A DNA stretch of 64,000 nucleotides from JACCTH01 sp050741915 (GCA_050741915.1 JBOGEX010000017.1:10575-74574); one strand, 5' to 3'; counted from the first letter of the stretch, positions 48,674-58,085 are shown. The notes: generated by a model not told the origin, from the sequence alone. Numbers and translations: made by a program.

Positions 48674-48781
48674 CTGTATGGGGTATCCGGTTAAGTCCAG
48701 TCACCACTGTCAGCGTCTTTTGCGACTAGCTGGTGCAGCGGATGAGGATCGGTGTTGACCGCTTGTTGGAGCAGTCGATAG

Positions 48782-49291
48782 AAGAGCAGCCCCCGACGGC
48801 GGCTGGTAGCCGAGGTCTCAGGGAACCTCTATTTCGGGCCCACTAAGAGCTACCGCCAGCGGATGGTGGTGATGCCAGGTGCGATCCGCGATCTGCTGGC
48901 TCATCACCTTGAGGGGATCGGACAAGAACCCGAAGCGCTCGTGTTCGTCTCACCGACGGGCAGACCTCTCAGGTACTCCAATTTCCGAAACCGGGTGTGG
49001 AGGCCAGCAACGGAGGTGGCAGGCTTTCCTGACCTCGACGTTCATAAACTCCGCCACACGGCGGCATCGCTCATGATCAGTCGGGGTGGAGATCCGAAGC
49101 TCATCCAGACTCAACTCGGCCACTCTTCCATCTCGGTCACGTACGACATTTACGGCCACCTCTTGCCCGATCGCCTTGACGAGCTTGCCTCAGGACTCGA
49201 TGACTTGTTCCGCTCGGCGCGGGCTTCTCGTGAATCCACCGCCGATCCTGGGTCGTTAGCAACGGTCACAGCGCTCAAGCCTCAGGTGTAA
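48782..49291 (+). pseudogene. Tyrosine recombinase (integrase), C-terminal fragment
   Basis: The frame is open after a TAG at 48779 and reads RRRLVAEVSGNLYFGPTKSY then the catalytic C-terminus: HKLRHTAASLMISRG (HxxR), LGHSSISVTYDIYGHL (His and the Tyr nucleophile). The N-terminal arm-binding and core-binding domains and the first catalytic Arg are missing, so it cannot recombine alone. It is a relic of an integrated element. A later ATG at 48863 could start a 142-residue remnant. Confidence 0.75.
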
Positions 49292-49412
49292 GCCGGTCGG
49301 TCAGTCTCGTCGGGAGAGGACTTGTTTCACAGCTGGGGGAACATATTCGATCGCCAACTAGAGCGCACAAAAGAAACAAATGTTCCATTTATGAGCGATA
49401 GCCTTCTAGAAT

Positions 49413-50042
49413 GTGGCCATGGATTTTGTCCGGCCCATCGAGGCCCTCATCCCGGGTGTGCAGGGTCGAATTCTCGCGGTGCTGGCCGAGACCACTGCAG
49501 ATCTCAACCTTCGCACCATTGCTCGCCTCTCCGGCACCAGCGTGGCTCACGCGTCCCGGGTGCTGCCCGATCTGGTCTCGCTCGGAATTGTCGAACGCCG
49601 CGAGGCGCCTCCTTCGGCGCTGTTCCGCCTTGTTCGTGATCATGTGATTATCGATGCACTGGTGTTCGTCTCCAGGGCGCGAGACCGGATGAGGGGGAGA
49701 ATGAAGACAATCGCGGCCGAGCTCCCCGTGGCGCCTCTGAGCGTGATCGTCTTCGGTTCCTTCGCACGTGGCGAAGCCGACGAGAAGAGCGACATCGACA
49801 CCGTCCTCGTCCGACCGGAGGGCATCGACGAATCCGACGACGACTGGTCTGGATCGGTTGAGCAGTGGAGGGACACCGTGGCCCGAGTGAGTGGGAACAG
49901 GGTCGAGGTGCTCGAGGTAGCAGCGGCGGACATCGCCAGCCGGCTCCGTAGTAGACGGCACGTGTGGAAGGACATAAGAGCAGACGGGCTCGTCGTCTAC
50001 GGACTAAGCCTCGAAGACCTCGCAGGATCGGGCGATGGCTAA
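49413..50042 (+). CDS. Winged-helix plus minimal nucleotidyltransferase (MNT) antitoxin-like protein
   Basis: 209 residues from GTG 49413 (ATG 49419 is an alternative). The N-terminal ~75 residues form a helix-turn-helix (LRTIARLSGTSVAHASRVLP). A Pol-beta-like nucleotidyltransferase follows, with GSFARGEADEKSDID, the GSx10DxD motif, at ~113-127. MNT proteins of HEPN-MNT modules adenylylate and silence the HEPN toxin. The winged helix could make this a transcriptional autoregulator too. It overlaps the HEPN gene by eight bases. Confidence 0.8.
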   Translation: MAMDFVRPIEALIPGVQGRILAVLAETTADLNLRTIARLSGTSVAHASRVLPDLVSLGIVERREAPPSALFRLVRDHVIIDALVFVSRARDRMRGRMKTIAAELPVAPLSVIVFGSFARGEADEKSDIDTVLVRPEGIDESDDDWSGSVEQWRDTVARVSGNRVEVLEVAAADIASRLRSRRHVWKDIRADGLVVYGLSLEDLAGSGDG

Positions 50043-50442
50043 AGAGGAAAGGACCAGACCGGTGAGCGCAGTCCAGGTGCGCCAATACCTGGCCAAGGCC
50101 GAGGAGTACGCCGTGGCCGCGACTAACGAACTCGAAGCGGAACGAGGCATCGCCGCGACCAGCCTGGCCATTCACGCCGGGATCAACGCCGCTGACGCCG
50201 TGTGCGGGGCCCGGCTGGGGAGACGTGCCGCAGGCCAACAACACGACAAGGTCCTCAATCTGCTCCGACAAGCCGGCGAGGACGGCGGCGAACTCGAAAC
50301 GCACTTGCGGCGGCTCCTACCGATGAAGACGAAGGCCGAATACGAGTCCGACGACATCCCACGTGCGACCGCCTCCAAGGCAGTCGAGCGCGCTCAGAAG
50401 TGCGTCGCCATCGCCCGACGGGTCGTCGCCTCCCGCCCTTGA
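50035..50442 (+). CDS. HEPN-domain protein, probable toxin partner
   Basis: 135 residues, helical. VRQYLAKAEEYAVAATNELE and AIHAGINAADAVCGARLG match HEPN proteins of the nucleotidyltransferase-paired type. The C-terminal LPMKTKAEYESDDI resembles the subgroup that lacks an obvious RxxxxH RNase motif; I do not see that motif in the usual place. Overlap with the MNT gene makes a two-gene toxin-antitoxin module. If the RNase motif is truly absent, it may not be a classic HEPN RNase. Confidence 0.72.
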   Translation: MAKEERTRPVSAVQVRQYLAKAEEYAVAATNELEAERGIAATSLAIHAGINAADAVCGARLGRRAAGQQHDKVLNLLRQAGEDGGELETHLRRLLPMKTKAEYESDDIPRATASKAVERAQKCVAIARRVVASRP

Positions 50443-50462
50443 ACGACAACTCGCTCAACCCG

Positions 50463-50495
50463 GTGCGGACTCCTGCGGACTCCATGCGGACTCCT
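50463..50495 (+). repeat. Three short direct repeats of TGCGGACTCC
   Basis: The ten-base TGCGGACTCC occurs three times in ~33 bases, just upstream of the tRNA-like sequence. The spacing of 10-12 bases is near one helical turn. It could be a protein-binding site or a remnant of an integrase arm site. Confidence 0.5.
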
Positions 50496-50509
50496 GGCGC
50501 GAAAGGCCA

Positions 50510-50578
50510 GGTCAGGGCACCCAAACCTGCGGTCTGAAAAACCGGAGGTCGACGGATCGATGCCGTCCCTGACCACCA
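50510..50578 (+). other. tRNA-like structure without D arm, Phe-type GAA anticodon loop, encoded CCA
   Basis: GGTCAGG (50510-50516) pairs with CCTGACC (50568-50574), followed by A and CCA. An anticodon-like arm (CGGT 50530-50533 / ACCG 50541-50544) presents the loop CTGAAAA, with GAA at the anticodon position. A T-arm-like hairpin has stem GACGG/CCGTC and loop ATCGATG. Only ~12 bases stand where the D arm should be. It lies in the gap between the HEPN gene and the LuxR-type gene. It may be a degenerate tRNA-Phe or a tRNA-mimicking attachment site. The rest of the 50443-50728 gap holds only the short repeats. Confidence 0.45.
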
Positions 50579-50728
50579 CGAGACTCGTGATTAGCTGTGC
50601 CGGGGCCCTTCCCACCAGAGTCGACTCGGTAACCCTCTCAGCAACCTGAAGCATTGCTGCAGTCTCCACACCTGATCGGAACCCAAAGTCGTTTTGACTG
50701 CACTTGCCCGCTTCCCCGAGGAGTTACC

Positions 50729-53332
50729 ATGCCCGGCCAGATGGCGCTGGTCTCGTTGGTTGAACGAGAGCAACAGTTGGCGGCTCTCGACGAGACATTC
50801 GCCGAGCCGTCGACGGGCGCTGTCGTGCTGATATCCGGCGAGGCGGGGTTCGGCAAGACCTCGTTGCTGGATGTCTTCACCAAGCGTCTCGATCATCGGT
50901 ACCGGGTTCTCAAAGCCGCCTGCGAACCGGTGGGGATCCCTACGGGATTCGCTCCACTCTTCGAGCTGCTGGACGCCCTCCCACAGGAGCTGGCACTCGA
51001 CATCCGGTCTGGTTCGGGTCGTGCGGTGGTTTATGCCGGGCTGCTCGACCTGTTGAAGAACGAAAAGATGGTCTTGATCATCGAGGACGTCCACTGGGCC
51101 GACGAGGCAACTCTGGGCATGGTGCGCTTCCTGGGCAAACGCATCGGATCGACCGGCAGCCGCCTCATCGTGACCTACCGACCCGAAGAACTCGACTTCA
51201 GCCCTCCGCTCCGCCTGGTGGTGGCCGATCTCGGTCCAGCGGCGGTACGGATCGAACTGACACCCCTCACTGTTACTGCTGTGGAACAGCTGGTCGCCGG
51301 ATTGGACATGGATGCTGCGGCGGTCCACGCCGCCACGTCGGGCAATCCGTTCTTCGTGGAAGAAGTGGTTGCCAACCCTGATTCTGAACTACCGCCCAAC
51401 GTCCAGAACGCAGTCCTGGCGAATGCGGAGAGACTCCCGGAGGACACACTCGAGCTGTTGAGAACTGTGGCCCTGAGCCCCGATGGGGTGGCGATAGAGC
51501 ACATCGCCGAGCTCGGTGACGAGGACGGAAAACATATCGACCTCGGTTTCCAGCGACGGCTGCTGACTGCCAGCCGCGGCCGCATAGCATGCCGTCACGA
51601 ATTGATCCGACAGAGCCTGGTGTTTTCCATGCCGCCGTCGATGAGCCGACGACTGCATCTCCGGCTGCTTCAGGCGCTCGAAACCCGGGCTAGCGGATCT
51701 GCCGATACTGCCCGTCTCGCCCATCACGCCATCGGAGCCGAGACCGCCATCAAGGCCAGAGAGTATTCATTGCAGGCGGCACGCGACGCCAAAGGGACAG
51801 GTGCTCATCGCGAGGCAGCCTTCCACTATGCCAACGCCCTCGAATACGCCGACGGGATGGACCAGGACATCCTGAAGGACACGCTCCTGCAGGCGGCCAT
51901 GGAGCACAACGCGATCAACGACTTCGACACCGCCACGGCTTTCAGCAGACGACGAATCGATCTGGCGACCTCGAGGGAGGAAACCGCGCGCGCTCGTGGC
52001 TGGGTTTCCTTCTTCGAGGCGCGGCAAAACGACCTGGTCGCCACCCGCACCGAAGCAGAGGCGGCCATTGCGATCCTGGAATCCCTCCCCGGCTCTGAGG
52101 AGCTTGCGGTTGCCCTGTCGGTCCTTGCCTGGGTGGAAATTGTCGAGGGGAATGTTGGGGCCGCCATCGAGGCCGGTGAGACTGCCGTGTCTGCGGCCCA
52201 AGCGACCGGGTCGATCGGGGTTGAGGTGTATGCCGGTGCCACGGTCGGGACCGCCCGCTGGATGCGAGGGGAGCGGGAGGGGTTTTACCAGGTCGAGGAG
52301 GCTGCGAAGCTCGGTGTCAGCGCAGGGGCAGGTGAGTTCGCCGCCGAAGCGTTGAAAAATCTGGGTGTCATGTCGCTGATCGCGGGACGTCTCGATGAGG
52401 CGCGGAGATGGTTCCAGGAAGTGCGGCAGTACTCGACGACACATGAGCTTGATGCCTGGTACATCGCCTCCACTACGACGCTGGCCCATATCGACGTGAT
52501 CACGGGGCGATGGGATGATGCGGATAGGGAGCTCGAGATCGTCGCCGATCAGAAGACCTGCCGGCAGACCGAGATCGAAGCCCTTCAGACGTCGGCGACC
52601 CTGCGGATGCGGCGCGGTGACCCGGGTGCGGCGGAAAAGGCCGAGTCGGTCTTGATGAGGCTGGAGGGTTTTGATGATCTCATGGCGCAGGTCGATGGCT
52701 GTGCCATGGCGATGGAAGCCGCTTGGATCGGCCTCCTCCCACTTGCAGGCGTGATCGGACGCTACGAGGCCCTGCGAACCGCTCCCGGGATGCGAGATGA
52801 TCGGTCCGGTCGCGCCCGATTGGCCTTTTGGGCGCGACGGCTAGGGCTTGCGCTGCCGGAAGGCGAGATCACCGGTGCTGCAGGATTGGAGCTGGAAGGT
52901 TGTGTCGAGGAGGCGTCGGCCAGATGGGGGAAGAGGGGATTCGTCGTCGAAGCCGCCATCACTCGGGCCATCGCTCCTGGGGCCGACCTCGGGGAGGTGT
53001 TCGCCGAACTGGCGGCGATGGGCGCAGAAGGCGTGGCCCGCGGGCTGCGTCATGAGCTGCAGAGACGTGGAGTGGCTCGGATACCACGGGGCGAGAGATC
53101 CTCGACGAGACAGCACCCGGGCGGTCTGACACCAAGGGAGTCCGAGGTACTCGCTCTGTTGGCTGCGGGTCTGTCAAACGCTGGCATCGCCGAGAGGCTC
53201 TTCATCTCCGAAAAGACGGCCAGCCATCACGTGTCCTCCCTCCTATCGAAGCTCAACGTGACCAGTCGCACCCGGGCCGCCGCCGTGGCGATCGCCAACG
53301 GGTGGACCCAACTGACCTCGGCCCCAACATAG
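50729..53332 (+). CDS. Large AAA/STAND-type ATPase with C-terminal LuxR HTH (LAL-like regulator)
   Basis: 867 residues from ATG 50729 with GAGGAG seven bases upstream. An N-terminal ATPase has Walker [12 protein letters not shown] (~37-47), Walker [15 protein letters not shown] (~112) and the NTPase winged helix. A long TPR-like helical region (about 330-720) follows. The C-terminal LuxR helix-turn-helix is [20 protein letters not shown] ... [16 protein letters not shown]. Such regulators sense ligands or partners through the TPR region. The two DUF4242 genes directly downstream are likely targets or co-expressed partners. Confidence 0.88.
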   Translation: MPGQMALVSLVEREQQLAALDETFAEPSTGAVVLISGEAGFGKTSLLDVFTKRLDHRYRVLKAACEPVGIPTGFAPLFELLDALPQELALDIRSGSGRAVVYAGLLDLLKNEKMVLIIEDVHWADEATLGMVRFLGKRIGSTGSRLIVTYRPEELDFSPPLRLVVADLGPAAVRIELTPLTVTAVEQLVAGLDMDAAAVHAATSGNPFFVEEVVANPDSELPPNVQNAVLANAERLPEDTLELLRTVALSPDGVAIEHIAELGDEDGKHIDLGFQRRLLTASRGRIACRHELIRQSLVFSMPPSMSRRLHLRLLQALETRASGSADTARLAHHAIGAETAIKAREYSLQAARDAKGTGAHREAAFHYANALEYADGMDQDILKDTLLQAAMEHNAINDFDTATAFSRRRIDLATSREETARARGWVSFFEARQNDLVATRTEAEAAIAILESLPGSEELAVALSVLAWVEIVEGNVGAAIEAGETAVSAAQATGSIGVEVYAGATVGTARWMRGEREGFYQVEEAAKLGVSAGAGEFAAEALKNLGVMSLIAGRLDEARRWFQEVRQYSTTHELDAWYIASTTTLAHIDVITGRWDDADRELEIVADQKTCRQTEIEALQTSATLRMRRGDPGAAEKAESVLMRLEGFDDLMAQVDGCAMAMEAAWIGLLPLAGVIGRYEALRTAPGMRDDRSGRARLAFWARRLGLALPEGEITGAAGLELEGCVEEASARWGKRGFVVEAAITRAIAPGADLGEVFAELAAMGAEGVARGLRHELQRRGVARIPRGERSSTRQHPGGLTPRESEVLALLAAGLSNAGIAERLFISEKTASHHVSSLLSKLNVTSRTRAAAVAIANGWTQLTSAPT

Positions 53333-53394
53333 GCACAACGCCCGATGTGGGCGCTTTCCCGTGTTCATACCTTTGGCGGGAACAAGGAGTTGCC

Positions 53395-53673
53395 CTGCCC
53401 CGGTATCTGGTGGAACGCAGTTTTCCCGAAGGTCTCGAAATTCCAGCCGGACCTGTGGGACGGAAGTTGCTCCTGTCGATCATCGCGTGCAATAGCGATC
53501 GAAATGTCACCTGGGTCCACTCGTATGTGTCCATCGAGAGGGGCAAGACGTTTTGTGTCTACGACGCTCCCAATCCCGAAGCGGTGCGTCTGACTGCTCG
53601 CAGCAACGGTTTGCCGGTCGACCGGATCACGGAGATCTCAGTGCTCGACCCCTACGCCTATCACGTGAGCTGA
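53395..53673 (+). CDS. DUF4242 protein (nickel-responsive SCO4226-like fold), CTG start
   Basis: 92 residues if started at CTG 53395: AAGGAG lies five bases upstream, and the resulting MPRYLVERSF matches the usual DUF4242 start. An ATG at 53302 lies inside the LuxR-type gene. VTWVHSYVSIERGKTFCVYD and GLPVDRITEISVLDPY are the family core, a small ferredoxin-like fold. DUF4242 proteins include nickel-binding examples, but the role here is unknown. It follows the LuxR-type ATPase. Confidence 0.75.
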   Translation: MPRYLVERSFPEGLEIPAGPVGRKLLLSIIACNSDRNVTWVHSYVSIERGKTFCVYDAPNPEAVRLTARSNGLPVDRITEISVLDPYAYHVS

Positions 53674-53775
53674 TAACCCGAAATAGGTACTTCACCCGAT
53701 GTGCCCCGAGGTGGAGCGCCATACCTTCGCTGACAGACCCGTGGACGGGTGACGACAGAGCGAAAGGAGGGAGAC

Positions 53776-54027
53776 GTGCCGTTGTTCATGGACATACACA
53801 CGATCGATGGCGGGGTCGCGGCCGACGATGTGGCCGCCGCCCACATGAAGGATCTCGAGACTCAAGCGAGGTATGGGGTGTCTTACCTGCGCTATTGGGT
53901 CGACGAGAAGGCCGGAAAGATCTTCTGCCTGGTCGAGGCCGACCGGTCCGAGGATGCAGTCAAGGTCCACCGCGAGGCCCACGGCCTAGTGGCCGATGAG
54001 ATCTATCCGGTGGGCGAGTACAGCTAG
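53776..54027 (+). CDS. DUF4242 protein, SCO4226 nickel-binding type
   Basis: 83 residues from GTG 53776 with AAAGGAGGGAG close upstream. MDIHTIDGGVAADDVAAAHM, YLRYWVDEKAGKIFCLVEA and AHGLVADEIYPV match the Streptomyces SCO4226 group, whose structure binds nickel. It is a divergent paralogue of the gene before it. The exported-protein gene starts nine bases after its stop. Confidence 0.78.
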   Translation: MPLFMDIHTIDGGVAADDVAAAHMKDLETQARYGVSYLRYWVDEKAGKIFCLVEADRSEDAVKVHREAHGLVADEIYPVGEYS

Positions 54028-54036
54028 AGGAGAGAT

Positions 54037-54660
54037 ATGAGAACAAGAACTGTGATAACGGTGCTGACCGCGCTCGTCATGTTGCTGGGAGCCAGCCCTG
54101 CCATGGCAGTGCCCGGCGGAGACGTCAGCGTCGAGCCTGTGATCGAGATGCGGACCCTGGAGGGAACCCCTGCGAACAACGTATTGGGCACCTCAACACT
54201 AGTCAGAGGTAACGATCGCCTCTGGGCCAAGGTCACTGTCGATGGGCTGCGTCCGGGAGGTGTGTACACCTTCTGGTGGGTGATCATCCCCGCCGGCGGT
54301 TCATTCCCCGACGATGCTTTCGTCGCCGGCGAGGGGGGACGGATCATCAGCCCCGGCGGACAGGCCACGGCGGTCCTGAAGGCGAAAGCCGGAGACCCCA
54401 GCATCTCCGGTTTCCACGTCCCGTTCAACCCACTGGACTTTGATCTGGGCACCGCCGAGATCCATGTCGAGGTGGCGTACCACGGCCAGGTCGAGGATGC
54501 CGAGTCCAACCTGTCCACCTGGCGGACGGACTTCTGGACGGGCACTGCATGTCCGAGCTCGTTCGGCTTGAACCCCGACTATGTGGGTTTCGGTGACGAC
54601 GTGAATGCTGGGGGCCAGCCGCACTGCCCGGTGTACATCGCAGCCATCCACAAACCCTGA
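54037..54660 (+). CDS. Exported protein of unknown function
   Basis: 207 residues with GAGGAGAGAT upstream. A cleavable signal peptide (TVITVLTALVMLLGASPAMA) precedes a beta-rich domain: RLWAKVTVDGLRPGGVYTFW, GGRIISPGGQATAVLKAKAG and AEIHVEVAYHGQVEDA. Two cysteines near the C-terminus (TACPSSF, HCPVYIA) may form a disulfide. I do not recognise the family. It is probably co-transcribed with the DUF4242 genes. Confidence 0.7.
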   Translation: MRTRTVITVLTALVMLLGASPAMAVPGGDVSVEPVIEMRTLEGTPANNVLGTSTLVRGNDRLWAKVTVDGLRPGGVYTFWWVIIPAGGSFPDDAFVAGEGGRIISPGGQATAVLKAKAGDPSISGFHVPFNPLDFDLGTAEIHVEVAYHGQVEDAESNLSTWRTDFWTGTACPSSFGLNPDYVGFGDDVNAGGQPHCPVYIAAIHKP

Positions 54661-54738
54661 GCAAGCCGGTGGGTGGCCTCGCATGAGCCGAGGTCACCCA
54701 CCGGATCTTCGACCCCACCCAACGAAGGGAGCGATCGA

Positions 54739-55100
54739 GTGAGCCAAAACCCTGCTGCCGGTATCTCTGGCCGCGCATTCCTAAGAGGAGCCCGCCGCCG
54801 GCGTGACTTGGTCTGTGCTGACCCCCATATCGGCACCGCAGGCGAATGGAAGGGTCGCAGGGCTCGTCTGGCAATACGACTCAGCGGTTCCTGACGCCCA
54901 CGCCCGGCTCATGCTTCGTCTGATCAAATCAACACCTGGTTTCACCCCTCCCGTGGCGTCACGAGCCATCTCCTACTTCGGTGTTGCCTTGTACGAGGCA
55001 CTAGTGCCCGGGATGGAGGGCTATCGGTCGCTGCAGGGCCTGCTGTCCCGGTTCCCGAGCACGCCGGGCACTCCTCGGCCGGGTCTGCACTGGCCTACGG
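54739..55100 (+). pseudogene. Vanadium haloperoxidase/PAP2-like protein, N-terminal remnant
   Basis: GTG 54739 follows a GGGAGCGATCGA ribosome binding site and starts a twin-Arg-like leader (GRAFLRGARRRRDLV). Near 54805 the frame shifts. The next frame reads VWQYDSAVPDAHARLMLRLI, TTPGF-like STPGFTPPVASRAISYFGV and LYEALVPGMEGYRSLQ, the N-terminus of bacterial vanadium-dependent haloperoxidase-like proteins. It breaks off at LHWPTAI, where the truncated group II intron begins on the opposite strand. The catalytic PAP2 domain is absent. Confidence 0.65.
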
Positions 55101-55789
55101 CGATCACCCCGGCCTGAGGTGTCCCGGTGACTGACTCAGAAATCACCTCATCGACCAGCACTCCCGCACTCAACCATTGGCGCAGCAGCTTGAGCACCCT
55201 CCGATCCGAGATGCGACTCTCCACCATGGCCATCAGCCGGTCATGGTCGATGCTCCCGAAGAAGTCCCGGATATCGGCCTCAAAGACAAACTGATGTCCC
55301 CGAGGGAACGCCCCCCGGATCACCTCCAAGGCATCGGTGGCCGACCGTTTCGGACGGAACCCGAAACTGACCGGCAGGAAATCGCCTCGAAGATCGGCTC
55401 GAGCACCAACTTGGCTGCCTGCTGGCAGACCCGGTCGGGATACCCAGCGGCCGCATGGCGCCATCAGGTTTTCCGATCTCCACCCGGCGCATCGGCACCG
55501 GGCGGTAGATACCTGCACCGAGGTCAGCGGCCAGCTCATCGAGCATGCGCTGGACGCCATATTCCTCCACCGCCGCCAAGGTCACACCATCGACTCCGGC
55601 GGCGCCACGATTGGCTCGGACCCGTCTCCACCCCTCCCACAGGACGTCACCCCTGTGAACACGGTCATACAGGGCGTGGAAACGCCGACCCCTCGACTGC
55701 TTGGCCGCAGCCCATAGCCGTCTCTGAAGTCGCACTTTGACCGCGGGCTGACGCCCACGGGGGTGATTGGACCAGACGATGCCGGCCAT
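55101..55789 (-). pseudogene. Group II intron 2 reverse transcriptase, truncated and frameshifted
   Basis: VKVRLQRRLWAAAKQSRGRR and RVRANRGAAGVDGVTLAAVE mark the RT N-terminus, then AMRPLGIPT. Two frame disruptions follow near 55455-55390. Similarity resumes with FLPVSFGFRPKRSATDALEV and FEADIRDFFGSIDHDRLM (active-site Asp). It ends at TGTPQAGVI, before the YADD motif, so it is inactive. Confidence 0.75.
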
Positions 55790-56305
55790 GCCCTCACGCT
55801 TACCCTCATCACCGGCCTGACCGAAGCCGGGGCCCTTCCCTCCGGCGATGTCTCTCATCGCCATCCCAGGTACTACGACCCCGTCGGACTCCCGCTGCGC
55901 TCCGCTCGACTTCACCATTGGCTTATACGATCGGTCTTTGCCCGACACAGGCCGCGCAGACGGGTCTCTCCTGTTCCGAACCATCCCTTGCGTACGTGCC
56001 GCTCCCCATACCCCGGGAGGACCCGACGAGGGGCGTGTCCGGAACGCCAGTCCGTTGGGCATGGGCCTTCGCCGGAAATGAGCGGCGCGGCTCCTCCGTT
56101 GTGATTCTGACGAGGCTGCAGGACTCGCACCTGATGGCACTACGGCCCGCACGCTTGCGCCCACCTAAGTGGCTTTTGACACCCCGCTCAGTCCGCCGCC
56201 TCTCGGCAAAGGACCGGGGCCTGCTACCGGGCTCTCCGGCGATTACCGGGCGGGACTTACACCCGCTGGGCTGGTCCAGCTATCAGGACGCAACACCGAC
56301 CGAAT
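55101..56305 (-). mobile_element. Group II intron 2, 3' half deleted
   Basis: Minus-strand sequence from about 56305 contains a group II 5' leader (GGTGTAAGTCCCGCCCGGTA, and CGTAGTACCTGGGATGGCG before the ORF) and the first part of the RT gene. It stops at 55101 within the RT; domains V and VI are gone. The deletion junction falls inside the haloperoxidase-like gene, so two events (insertion and deletion, or rearrangement) are recorded. The RT is unlike that of the first intron. The 5' edge is estimated. Confidence 0.65.
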
Positions 56306-56308
56306 CTT

Positions 56309-56327
56309 ACGGCTAGCGCCTAGCCGT
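56309..56327. terminator. Hairpin after aceK
   Basis: ACGGCTAG (56309-56316) and CTAGCCGT (56320-56327) form an 8-bp stem with a three-base loop, 16 bases past the aceK stop. There is no T tract. It may be the aceK terminator, and class C group II introns are known to insert next to such hairpins, which fits the intron fragment beginning beside it. Confidence 0.45.
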
Positions 56328-56342
56328 TAGGCAGGCGACTCC

Positions 56343-58067
56343 TCACCAGGGGAGCCGGGCCCTTTGGTCGTAGGGAAATATGTCGATCAGTTCGCCCGCC
56401 GCAACTCGCTCCTGCACGGCCAGCCACCAAGGGGCGGTGAGTAGGTCCCGGTGTCGGGACATGAAGGAGGCCTTGAGATCACCCTCGACCCCAAGGTAGT
56501 GCTCGAACTCCTCGGGAAAGACGTCGTCGGGACCTACTCCAAACGATGGTTCGTCCCCAGAATCGGCGTCGTCGGGGAGAGGGCGAAATACACACTTTTG
56601 GATCGTCGTCAGCTCGTCATAGTCGTAGAACACAACGCGGCCATGGCGGGTGACCCCGAAGTTCTTCAATAGAAGGTCGCCAGGAAATATGCCGGTGGCG
56701 GCGAGCTCTTTGATGGCGTTGCCATAGTCGACGATCGCCAACGAGGCCAACTCCCGATCGGCATCCCGAAGATAGATATCGAGCGGGATCACCCGCCGTT
56801 CGATGTAGGCATGGCGGATGACCACCTTCTGCTCGAACATCTCGAAGTTGCGACCGCATTCGTTGCTCAACAGTTCGAGGAGCTCAGGATCGAAGCGCGA
56901 GCTATCGAACTGGAGATGCTCGAACTCCTGAGCGTCGACAAGTCGACCGGCCCGATCCGTGTGGAATACCAACCGATATCGTTCTCGCACTTCCCGCCGG
57001 GTGGTTCGCTTGGGGGCAGGGAAACGATCCTTAATGACTTTAACGACCACATCGAATCCCGACAGGGTGAAGACGACCATGACCAGACCTTTGGTCCCGC
57101 GGGCGATCGAGAATCGTTCCCCAGTTCCGGCCAGGTGGAAAAGCAATTCCCGATAGAGCGAGGTTTTGCCGTGTTTGTGCTGACCGATGGCGATGTAGAG
57201 CTCGGACATACGCTTGCGCGGCATGAGTGAGCGAAGGAAGCTCACCAAGTCATAAGGCCGAGAAACGTCGACGTGGAAATAGGAGCGGGTAAACGAGAAC
57301 AGCACCGAGACCTGATTCTCAGTCAGAAGGACTGCGTCCAGCTTTCCGCCTTCGGCGGAATGGAGCACCGCCAATACCAACGGAAACACCTGGCTGCCGC
57401 TGTAGAGACGTCCGACCAGGTACGCAGCCTTTCCGCGATAGAAGATGGAGTCGACAAGGTCGGCTCGCTCGATGATCCGGAGGGCCCCGATACGCCGTAA
57501 GTGCTCGGTGATCCTTGCTGCCGCATTAGCACAGTCATCGGCGAGGTTGGTGTAAGTAATCCCGAGATCAGCGTCGGTCACAATCTGTTCGACCAACGCC
57601 GCGACATCGGTGGGATCGACATAGGAGCGATAGACGGGGTGGACCGCCTGATGAGGAGGAGTGTCGAAATCGGTGTCGACGAACTCGATGTTGGCGTCCA
57701 CCCCCACCGTCACGAAGATCTTGCGGGTCACCGAGTTAAAGAACGTCTCGGCGAGCTCCCAGTCGTCGCGTTCGGCGATCAGGCCCGAATACACCGCCTT
57801 CATGAGCGTCCATAGGTGGCGATCCTCGAGTCGGGCTTCCATGAGACCGCCGACCGTTTCGATGACGTTGGCTACCGCCTGGGTATACGCCTCGAACCGT
57901 TGGGAGCTGTCGGCCCGCATCCCCTTCCAATCGCGGTTGATGAAGCGGATCCTCCCTCGACGGGTGACGATCCGAAAGCGGTCGTCAAAAGCGACATAAC
58001 CGTCGGCGATCGCCTTGGCGGCCAGGTTGGCCAAGCGAGAATCAGAAAGGGTGGGGATTACGACCAT
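56343..58067 (-). CDS. aceK: Isocitrate dehydrogenase kinase/phosphatase
   Basis: 574 residues, as in Proteobacteria. AceK phosphorylates and dephosphorylates isocitrate dehydrogenase to divert flux into the glyoxylate bypass. The kinase core is clear: FSIARGTKGLVMVVFTLSGF (ATP site, ~320), VVKVIKDRFPAPK, DYGNAIKELAATGIFPGDLL and KNFGVTRHGRVVFYDYDEL (catalytic and metal Asp, ~470). The regulatory N-terminal domain is complete. AceK is mainly proteobacterial. Its place between intron debris and a tRNA suggests horizontal gain. No aceA/aceB or icd is in the window. Confidence 0.93.
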   Translation of the reverse strand: MVVIPTLSDSRLANLAAKAIADGYVAFDDRFRIVTRRGRIRFINRDWKGMRADSSQRFEAYTQAVANVIETVGGLMEARLEDRHLWTLMKAVYSGLIAERDDWELAETFFNSVTRKIFVTVGVDANIEFVDTDFDTPPHQAVHPVYRSYVDPTDVAALVEQIVTDADLGITYTNLADDCANAAARITEHLRRIGALRIIERADLVDSIFYRGKAAYLVGRLYSGSQVFPLVLAVLHSAEGGKLDAVLLTENQVSVLFSFTRSYFHVDVSRPYDLVSFLRSLMPRKRMSELYIAIGQHKHGKTSLYRELLFHLAGTGERFSIARGTKGLVMVVFTLSGFDVVVKVIKDRFPAPKRTTRREVRERYRLVFHTDRAGRLVDAQEFEHLQFDSSRFDPELLELLSNECGRNFEMFEQKVVIRHAYIERRVIPLDIYLRDADRELASLAIVDYGNAIKELAATGIFPGDLLLKNFGVTRHGRVVFYDYDELTTIQKCVFRPLPDDADSGDEPSFGVGPDDVFPEEFEHYLGVEGDLKASFMSRHRDLLTAPWWLAVQERVAAGELIDIFPYDQRARLPW

Positions 58068-58085
58068 GTCTTCTTTCCGAACGCA

